Assembly (NCBI RefSeq): GCF_964187505.1
Contig: NZ_CAXLML010000125.1
Location: 1-6,283 of the forward strand
Origin: Chordibacter forsetii
Lineage (GTDB): Bacteria > Verrucomicrobiota > Verrucomicrobiia > Opitutales > Seribacteraceae
DNA length: 6,283 nucleotides
Direction of reading: 5' to 3'
Shown here: piece after piece, positions 1 to 5,097 of the stretch
Layout: the number at the start of each line of letters is the position of its first letter
Numbering within the stretch: the stretch's first letter is position 1
The notes under the pieces: generated by a model
What the model saw: only the letters and a program-made list of their open reading frames with translations
Told to the model about the DNA's origin: nothing
Database searches by the model: none
Program-made: the position numbers and the translations under genes

Positions 1-2
1 GG

Positions 3-83
3 GCATCCAGCCGAGAAAGGCATGCTAAAAATACAATCGTTCTAATTGCGATTTTGATCGTCCTTGTTTTCCTAAAATTATAG
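3..83 (+). CDS. 3' end of an unidentified upstream gene, ending in a hydrophobic helix (partial)
   Basis: Frame 3 is open from the window edge to a TAG at 81-83 and reads as 26 residues. A short basic stretch (SSRERHAK) is followed by a hydrophobic run (TIVLIAILIVLVFLKL) that runs almost to the stop. This is the form of a C-terminal transmembrane helix with a basic flank, as at the end of a membrane or tail-anchored protein. The other two forward frames stop earlier, at 26-28 and 43-45. The stop lies 18 bp before the gltX ATG, so this gene could lead into the gltX transcription unit. The stretch is short, and T-rich DNA tends to encode hydrophobic residues, so this could be chance. The gene's identity cannot be given from what is visible. 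Confidence 0.4.
   Translation, partial: ASSRERHAKNTIVLIAILIVLVFLKL
73..78 (+). promoter_or_regulatory. -10-like hexamer within the leader motif before gltX
   Basis: TAAAAT matches five of six bases of the bacterial -10 consensus and lies 23 bp before the gltX ATG. It is part of a 10-mer, CTAAAATTAT (72-81), that recurs at a similar distance before glnS. No convincing -35 box is found at 16-18 bp: TTGATC at 54-59 is too close and TTGCGA at 46-51 too far. It overlaps the end of the putative upstream gene. It may be a weak promoter giving a short leader, or simply AT-rich sequence. Confidence 0.25.
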
Positions 84-101
84 AACTTGCTCTTTTAAAT
101 C

Positions 102-1610
102 ATGAGCCAACCCGTCCGCACCCGAATCGCTCCCTCCCCCACTGGCGCCCCCCATTTAGGTACAGTTTACATGGCCCTTTTTAATTTGGCCTTTGCACGC
201 AAACATGGTGGGCAATTTATTTTACGCATCGAAGATACTGACCGGAAACGTTCATCAACTGAATCAGAAAAAGCCATTTTCAAAGCCTTACGCTGGGCAG
301 GGATCGAGTGGGATGAAGGACCAGATTGCGGTGGACAATACGGCCCATACCGGCAAAGCGAACGCCTTGATTTATACGAGCGGGAAATTAATCGCCTTAT
401 TGAAAATGGTCATGCATATCGTTGCTTCTGCACTCCTCAACGCCTAAACGAATTAAGGGCAAAACAAATCGCGAATAAAGAAACTCCACGCTACGATGGC
501 CTTTGCTTAAGTTTATCTCCGGAAGAATCAGCAAGAAGAGCCAAGAGTGAGCCCTTTGTGGTACGAATGAAAATCCCTGAGTCTGGAACTTGCGAATTTA
601 CCGATGAACTACGCGGACAAGTTAGTATTGAATGGGCCCAGATTGATCACCAGGTTATTCGTAAGTCAGATGGATTCCCCACCTATCATCTCGCCAATGT
701 GGTGGATGACCATGAAATGGCTATTAGCCATGTTATCCGTGGCGAAGAGTGGATAAGCAGCACACCCAAGCATGTCTTGCTTTACCAGTATCTTGGCTGG
801 CAGTGCCCTGTCTTTGCCCATCTCCCCCTCTTACGCAATCCAGATAAGTCCAAACTTTCAAAACGAAAGAATCCAACTGGTATCTTTTATTTTCGGGATG
901 CCGGTTTTTTGCCCGAGGCCCTGCTTAATTATTTGGGAATGATGGGATATACTTTACCCGATCAGCGGGAAATTTTTTCTTTGGATGAACTAATTGAGAC
1001 TTTTGACATTAAAAGAATCAGCCTGGGCGGTCCCATTTTTGACTTGGCCAAATTAAAATGGCTAAATGGTCGCTACCTTCGAGAAAAACTTAATCCCGCG
1101 GAAGTGATTGATCGTTTGCAAACATGGAAAGCAAATCCTGAATTTCTCGGAAAAATTATGCCCTTTGCCCTGCAACGATTGGAAACTTTTTCTGATTTTT
1201 TCCCGCTTGCCCAATTTCTTCTCAGCGAGCAACCCATTTACACCCATGAAGACCTGGTTGGAAAAATGGAGCCCGATCAACCTGCAAAACTTCTTAAAAT
1301 TGCCGAATGGGAATTGGAAAAGACTTCAAGTTGGGACAGGGACACCCTCTCCTCAGTCTTTCAAAAAATGGCCGAAGTTGAAGATTTAAAACTAAAACAA
1401 CTACTCCCCTTATTTTTCATGGCTATGAGCGGAAGCACGGTTTCTCTTCCCCTCTTTGATGGAATTGCTCTTCTCGGACCTGATCTTACCCGCATGCGTT
1501 TGCGCCACGCGCTCGAATTATTATCCGCCAATGGACAAGGCCTGAGCAAAAAGGGAATCAAGAAACTGGAAAAGGAATATGCAAACCGATACGGCGAGCG
1601 AATTGATTAA
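102..1610 (+). CDS. gltX: Glutamate--tRNA ligase (GluRS)
   Basis: This cytoplasmic class I aminoacyl-tRNA synthetase attaches glutamate to tRNA-Glu using ATP. At 502 residues it has the usual bacterial GluRS length. The Rossmann catalytic domain carries the HIGH region as PSPTGAPHLG (residues 11-20), LRIEDTDR (41-48), GPYRQSER (81-88), the DGFPTYHLANVVDD block (190-203), VIRGEEW (211-217) and the KMSKS loop as KLSKR (251-255). FDLAKLKWLNG (313-323) opens the all-helical anticodon-binding part, which runs to the C-terminus. The length and full anticodon domain exclude the short GluQ-RS paralogue. The acceptor-binding insert keeps Cys108, Cys110 and Cys135 of the E. coli-type zinc site but has Ser137 where the fourth ligand (His) would be. 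The ATG at 102 is chosen because the HIGH region starts at residue 11, as is normal; no Shine-Dalgarno precedes it. glnS follows after 49 bp. Because GlnRS is present, this GluRS is probably the tRNA-Glu-specific (discriminating) type; that is inference. Confidence 0.97.
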   Translation: MSQPVRTRIAPSPTGAPHLGTVYMALFNLAFARKHGGQFILRIEDTDRKRSSTESEKAIFKALRWAGIEWDEGPDCGGQYGPYRQSERLDLYEREINRLIENGHAYRCFCTPQRLNELRAKQIANKETPRYDGLCLSLSPEESARRAKSEPFVVRMKIPESGTCEFTDELRGQVSIEWAQIDHQVIRKSDGFPTYHLANVVDDHEMAISHVIRGEEWISSTPKHVLLYQYLGWQCPVFAHLPLLRNPDKSKLSKRKNPTGIFYFRDAGFLPEALLNYLGMMGYTLPDQREIFSLDELIETFDIKRISLGGPIFDLAKLKWLNGRYLREKLNPAEVIDRLQTWKANPEFLGKIMPFALQRLETFSDFFPLAQFLLSEQPIYTHEDLVGKMEPDQPAKLLKIAEWELEKTSSWDRDTLSSVFQKMAEVEDLKLKQLLPLFFMAMSGSTVSLPLFDGIALLGPDLTRMRLRHALELLSANGQGLSKKGIKKLEKEYANRYGERID

Positions 1611-1613
1611 TGG

Positions 1614-1661
1614 TCCCTTTCCTCACCCTTTCTAAAATTATCCCCACTTTTCATTACCAAT
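1614..1661 (+). promoter_or_regulatory. G-free, SD-less leader of glnS with shared CTAAAATTAT motif
   Basis: The gap between gltX and glnS contains no G on the + strand from 1614 up to the G of the glnS start codon. It is made of pyrimidine tracts (tccctttcctcaccctttc) and the 10-mer CTAAAATTAT at 1632-1641. There is no Shine-Dalgarno sequence. Within the 10-mer, TAAAAT (1633-1638) resembles a -10 box 21 bp before the ATG, with no good -35 partner. An RNA without G folds poorly, so this may be an unstructured start region for SD-independent initiation on a gltX-glnS transcript, or may hold a weak internal promoter. No terminator hairpin is seen in the gap. Confidence 0.4.
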
Positions 1662-3342
1662 GAGCGAACTTGAAGCAGAAAAAACCCTCGATTTCATCCG
1701 TACCCGCATCCAAGAAGATCAACAATCTGGCAAGAACGATGGTAAGGTTTGTACCCGGTTCCCTCCCGAACCCAATGGATACCTTCATCTTGGGCACGCC
1801 AAAAGCATCTGCTTGAATTTTGGCATTGCCCAGGAATTTGGAGGCCTTTGCAACCTGCGTTTAGATGACACCAATCCAGTCGCGGAAAAAACTGAATATG
1901 CAGAGGCCATTCAGGATGACCTTCGATGGTTAGGATTTGATTGGGAAGACCGCTTTTTTCACGCCTCTGATTACTTCGACCAGTTGCACAGTTGGGCAGT
2001 TCAATTAATCAAAGCAGGCAAGGCATTTGTCTGCGACCTGTCATTTGAAGAAATGAAAGCCCACCGCGGAAACTTGATTGAACCCGGTAAGAACAGTCCA
2101 TTTCGGGAACGTATGGTCGAGGAAAACCTCGAACTCTTTGAACAGATGCGCCTTGGAGAATTCCCGGACGGAACCAAAACCCTGCGGGCAAAGATTGATA
2201 TGAGTTCACCCAATCTCAATTTAAGAGACCCGGTGATCTATCGAATTATACATCAGGAACATCCAAAAACGGGAGATAAATGGAAGATCTATCCATCCTA
2301 TGATTTTGCTCATGGACAATCTGACTCCCTTGAAGGCATCACCCATTCTCTTTGTACGCTCGAATTCGAGCATCATCGCCCTCTTTACGATTGGTTATGC
2401 CAAAACCTTGGCATTCACCATCCCCAACAGATTGAATTTGCCCGCCTTAACCTAAATTACACTGTGATGAGCAAGCGCAAGATGCTCCGTCTCGTGGAAG
2501 AAGGTCGTGTCAATGGATGGGACGACCCTCGCATGCCCACCCTTCAAGGTATGCGCCGCAGAGGATACACCTCCAAATCGATTCGTGATTTTTGTGAAAA
2601 AGTGGGTGTAGCGAAGAGAGAAAATGTGATCGAGGTGGAATTGCTTGAACATTGCCTGCGTCACGATCTCAACCTGTGCTCCCCCCGCCGACTCGGAGTA
2701 CTGGATCCCTTGAAGGTAACCATTTCCAACTATCCAGAAGATAAGTCCGAAACCGTCGATGCGGTAAACAATCCGGAAGATCCCGATGCGGGCACCCGAC
2801 CGGTTCCCTTTTCAAAACAACTCTATGTAGACCGGAATGATTTCATGGAAGACCCGCCCAAAAAATACTTCCGTATGTCTCCTGGTCGTGAAGTCCGGCT
2901 CAAATACGCTTATTATGTGACTTGTACCGAAGTCGTGAAGGACGAGGAGGGAAATATCACGGAATTAATCTGCGAATATGACCCGGAAAGCCGGGGCGGA
3001 GGAACCGCAGACGGGCGAAGGGTTAAAGGTACGATCCAATGGGTGGATGCCTCCACTGCACAACCTTGTGAAGTTCGTTTGTACGACCGTCTCTTCAATA
3101 AGCCCGACCCGGAAAAAGTGGAAGATGGAGGTGATTTCACTGACAATTTAAATCCCGACTCCTTGGAAATCATCCACCACGCATTGGTCGAACCATCGGT
3201 AACTGAAATTTCCATTGGACAAGCATTTCAGCTGGAACGTGTAGGCTACTTCTGCCTCGATTCAGATAAGGCCGAGGACGGCAAAAAAGTGCTTAACCGA
3301 ACAGTTGCGATGCGTGACAGTTGGGCAAAAATCAACAAGTAG
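1660..3342 (+). CDS. glnS: Glutamine--tRNA ligase (GlnRS)
   Basis: This cytoplasmic class I synthetase charges tRNA-Gln with glutamine directly. It is 560 residues long, against about 554 in E. coli, and collinear with that enzyme from memory. The HIGH block is PPEPNGYLHLGHAKSI (35-50), followed by NLRLDDTNP (65-73), the KNSPFRERMVEENL block (144-157), IYPSYDFAHG (210-219), LEGITHSLCTLEF (224-236) and the KMSKS loop VMSKRK (269-274). With a +3 offset from E. coli, Asp69, Tyr214 and Cys232 match Asp66, Tyr211 and Cys229 of the active site. WDDPRMPT and RRRGYT (287-304) follow. The C-terminal beta-barrel anticodon domain has ADGRRVKG (450-457), VRLYDRLF (472-479) and NRTVAMRDSWAK (546-557). There is neither a eukaryotic-type N-terminal extension nor the YqeY-like tail known from Deinococcus. 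The family is thought to have reached bacteria from eukaryotes. It implies a direct route to Gln-tRNA, although GatCAB could also be encoded elsewhere. Confidence 0.98.
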   Translation: MSELEAEKTLDFIRTRIQEDQQSGKNDGKVCTRFPPEPNGYLHLGHAKSICLNFGIAQEFGGLCNLRLDDTNPVAEKTEYAEAIQDDLRWLGFDWEDRFFHASDYFDQLHSWAVQLIKAGKAFVCDLSFEEMKAHRGNLIEPGKNSPFRERMVEENLELFEQMRLGEFPDGTKTLRAKIDMSSPNLNLRDPVIYRIIHQEHPKTGDKWKIYPSYDFAHGQSDSLEGITHSLCTLEFEHHRPLYDWLCQNLGIHHPQQIEFARLNLNYTVMSKRKMLRLVEEGRVNGWDDPRMPTLQGMRRRGYTSKSIRDFCEKVGVAKRENVIEVELLEHCLRHDLNLCSPRRLGVLDPLKVTISNYPEDKSETVDAVNNPEDPDAGTRPVPFSKQLYVDRNDFMEDPPKKYFRMSPGREVRLKYAYYVTCTEVVKDEEGNITELICEYDPESRGGGTADGRRVKGTIQWVDASTAQPCEVRLYDRLFNKPDPEKVEDGGDFTDNLNPDSLEIIHHALVEPSVTEISIGQAFQLERVGYFCLDSDKAEDGKKVLNRTVAMRDSWAKINK

Positions 3343-3354
3343 ATTAATTATTGC

Positions 3355-3364
3355 TACCGCGGTA
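3355..3364. promoter_or_regulatory. Perfect 10-bp palindrome TACCGCGGTA, possible operator half or core
   Basis: The sequence is its own reverse complement and lies 12 bp after the glnS stop and 96 bp before the transporter ATG. Symmetry breaks at the next base on each side. A central CG with flanking symmetry is seen in LacI-family operators, which often control sugar genes, but several 10-bp palindromes are expected by chance in a window of this size (about 0.1 within this gap). Confidence 0.2.
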
Positions 3365-3376
3365 AGAGCGGATTCG

Positions 3377-3419
3377 AGCTTGCCAAGAATTCACCATTTG
3401 CAATTATGTGGGGCAAGCT
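3377..3419 (+). repeat. 8-bp inverted repeat with 27-nt loop
   Basis: AGCTTGCC at 3377-3384 is the exact reverse complement of GGCAAGCT at 3412-3419. The transcript could form an 8-bp stem around a 27-nt loop that includes the AATTAT -10-like sequence. It is followed by ACCCTTGTT and not by a run of T, so it is not a standard intrinsic terminator. It could be an operator with spaced half-sites, a weak attenuating hairpin or chance. Confidence 0.3.
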
Positions 3420-3460
3420 ACCCTTGTTAATTACTACTATAACCAGCCCAATAATAAACT

Positions 3461-5041
3461 ATGAGTAACCAAGAATCAGGACCTGACATGAAATTGTTTT
3501 GGGGGTGTTTCATCGCCCTTATCACAACTGCCTTTGCCTTCATAACAAGGGCATTCCTTGTAAACGCAGAGCCCTTTTGGCCAAGTACCTTTGGATTAAA
3601 CCAAGTACAAGCTGGTGAACTTTTTGGTGCAGGAATCTGGCCGTTCGCCATCAGTATTATCGTATTCAGTCTGATTATCGATCAGGTTGGTTATCGTTTG
3701 GCTATGATCTTCAGTTTTGTCTGCTACGCCCTCTACGCAGTTCTCGCTTACCAAGCATACGGCATTGTTATGGCCGATGGCTTGGTTGGAGACGCACTTA
3801 AAGCAGCTCAATCTGAAGCTTATGACAAACTTTACCTGGGTTCGGTAATACTCGGTCTTGGTAATGGTACCGTAGAAGCGTTTATCAATCCAGTTGTGGC
3901 CACCATGTTCAAAAAAGACAAAACAAAGTGGCTCAATATCCTCCATGCTGGATGGCCAGGTGGTTTGGTTATCGGTGGTATCTTAACCATTCTCCTCGGC
4001 GCACAAGCTGCAGAAGACTGGAGAATTCTTATTTACTTAATCGCTATCCCTGCGGTCATTTACCTTGTTATGCTTTTAAATGCTAAGTTTCCTGTTAATG
4101 AGCGGGTTTCTTCTGGTACCTCCTACAAAGAAATGTTGGCTGAATTTGGAGCCATTGGTGCCTTAATTGCTGGCTACCTAATTTACAGGCAGCTTGGTAT
4201 GGTGTTTGGATGGAGTGATAATATAGTCTACATTCTAACTGCAGTTTCCACCATTGGTTACTTTCTTTACTGCAAATCACTTGGACGTCCTCTGCTTATC
4301 TTTATGTGTCTCATCATGATCCCACTGGCTACCACCGAACTTGGTACAGACGGTGCCATCTCTGGATTGATGGAAGAACCTATGACGGCAGCTGGTTACA
4401 ATGGCCTTTGGGTTCTCATTTACACATCTGCAATCATGATGGTTCTCAGGTTTTGGTTTGCTGGGCCTATTGTTGCCAAACTCGGACCTTTAGGTCTCCT
4501 AGCTACATCTGCTGTGCTCGCTATTGCAGGACTTTATCTTCTCAGCTCTGCGTCTGGATTACTTATGATCTTTGTATTCGCTACTTTGTATGGCTTCGGA
4601 AAAACCTTTTTCTGGCCCACCACACTCGGTGTAGTCTCAGAGCAATGTCCGAAGGGTGGAGCACTTACCCTCAATGCGATTGCCGGTATCGGTATGCTTG
4701 CGGTTGGCATCCTCGGCGGTCCAGTGATTGGAAAAATGGCTGAAGATGCAGTCAAACAGTCTGTCATTGCTGAGACTAATGAAGAAACATACGGTAAAAT
4801 CTCGAAGGACAGCACCTACTTCCTAGGGGATTACACAGCAGTTGAGCTTGCGAAGGTTGATTCTCTGGAAGGTGATGAAAAAGATACCGTCAAACACAGC
4901 ATTCAGGTAGGCAAGCAAGCTTCCTTGGCTAGCGTTGCTATCTTCCCTGTTTTCATGCTCATTTGCTACCTTGCACTTATTTTCTACTTCAAGGGACGCG
5001 GGGGTTACAAACCCGTAGAGCTTGAAGAAGGTAAATCCTGA
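3461..5041 (+). CDS. MFS-family transporter, probably for a sugar or related solute
   Basis: This inner-membrane secondary transporter of 526 residues is longer than a typical 400-450 residue MFS protein. Hydrophobic segments lie near residues 12-34, 53-73, 78-98, 124-148, 163-183, 187-208, 226-246, 254-272, 276-292, 314-334, 342-362, 365-390, 401-424 and 488-511, suggesting twelve core helices plus two between the halves. DQVGYR (74-79) after the second segment is a worn form of the MFS loop 2-3 signature, and GPIVAKLGPLG (335-345) is its counterpart in the second half. LHAGWPGGLVIGG (161-173) resembles a motif recalled from planctomycete and verrucomicrobial MFS proteins. A polar loop of about 60 residues (425-487) precedes the last helix. 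The dehydrogenase gene follows after 56 bp. The substrate is not identifiable. The start is uncertain: Met10 (3488) has AGGA six bases upstream and the first helix begins at residue 11, while the ATG at 3461 has no Shine-Dalgarno. Confidence 0.88.
   Translation: MSNQESGPDMKLFWGCFIALITTAFAFITRAFLVNAEPFWPSTFGLNQVQAGELFGAGIWPFAISIIVFSLIIDQVGYRLAMIFSFVCYALYAVLAYQAYGIVMADGLVGDALKAAQSEAYDKLYLGSVILGLGNGTVEAFINPVVATMFKKDKTKWLNILHAGWPGGLVIGGILTILLGAQAAEDWRILIYLIAIPAVIYLVMLLNAKFPVNERVSSGTSYKEMLAEFGAIGALIAGYLIYRQLGMVFGWSDNIVYILTAVSTIGYFLYCKSLGRPLLIFMCLIMIPLATTELGTDGAISGLMEEPMTAAGYNGLWVLIYTSAIMMVLRFWFAGPIVAKLGPLGLLATSAVLAIAGLYLLSSASGLLMIFVFATLYGFGKTFFWPTTLGVVSEQCPKGGALTLNAIAGIGMLAVGILGGPVIGKMAEDAVKQSVIAETNEETYGKISKDSTYFLGDYTAVELAKVDSLEGDEKDTVKHSIQVGKQASLASVAIFPVFMLICYLALIFYFKGRGGYKPVELEEGKS
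3478..3481 (+). promoter_or_regulatory. AGGA, possible ribosome binding site for an alternative transporter start at 3488
   Basis: AGGA lies six bases before the in-frame ATG at 3488 (Met10), which is normal Shine-Dalgarno spacing. Starting there would give a 517-residue protein whose first helix begins at once (MKLFWGCFIALI). It is the only start region in the window with a recognisable Shine-Dalgarno. As the other genes start without one, it does not settle the matter, and the nine extra residues of the longer form are a normal MFS N-terminal tail. Confidence 0.3.
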
Positions 5042-5097
5042 GGACCGAAAAGTTTTAAGCGGTTTCCTCCCAACCCAACCAAACCTACTCAGAATCT
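5042..5097 (+). promoter_or_regulatory. SD-less, C/A-rich leader of the dehydrogenase gene
   Basis: The 56-bp gap has no hairpin followed by T, and no -10-like hexamer at the position seen before the other three genes, so co-transcription with the transporter is likely. From 5063 to 5091 there is no G, only C/A/T sequence such as CCTCCCAACCCAACC, and no Shine-Dalgarno precedes the ATG at 5098. This again looks like an unstructured region for SD-independent initiation. Confidence 0.4.

Larger units (their letters stand above)
3343..3460 (+). promoter_or_regulatory. 118-bp intergenic region, probable promoter/operator region of the transporter unit
   Basis: This is the longest gene-free stretch in the window. 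It divides the synthetase genes from the transporter-dehydrogenase pair. It holds a perfect 10-bp palindrome (3355-3364), an 8-bp inverted repeat (3377-3384 with 3412-3419), TTAATTA twice (3344-3350 and 3427-3433) and GCTACC twice (3353-3358 and 3417-3422). Candidate promoter pieces are TTGCCA (3380-3385, five of six matches to -35) with AATTAT (3402-3407, 16-bp spacer), and TATAAC (3438-3443) lying 17 bp before the ATG. None of these combinations is strong. The change from housekeeping genes to a transport/catabolic pair is the main reason to expect a promoter here. Confidence 0.45.

Noticed and set aside
54..83. Full sigma70-type promoter for gltX (TTGATC plus TAAAAT)
   Set aside because: The spacer would be only 13 bp; no -35 box at proper distance was found, so only the -10-like motif is listed at low confidence.
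1660..3342. Possibility that glnS is a second, non-discriminating GluRS
   Set aside because: The PPEPNGYLHLGHAKSI block, VMSKRK loop, Cys232 and beta-barrel C-terminal motifs are those of GlnRS; GluRS has an all-helical anticodon domain.
3377..3433. Intrinsic terminator after glnS
   Set aside because: The 8-bp stem has a 27-nt loop and is followed by ACCCTTGTTAATTA instead of a run of T, so it does not meet the usual form. GGG/CCC at 3411-3423 gives only a 3-bp stem.
3596..3946. 116-codon open frame on the - strand opposite the start of the transporter
   Set aside because: No motif or start signal; it is explained as a shadow of the transporter coding frame.
4306..4743. 145-codon open frame on the + strand inside the transporter gene
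   Set aside because: Its residue composition (rich in Cys, His, Trp and Arg) is unlike a real protein, and the overlapping frame has well-formed membrane helices.
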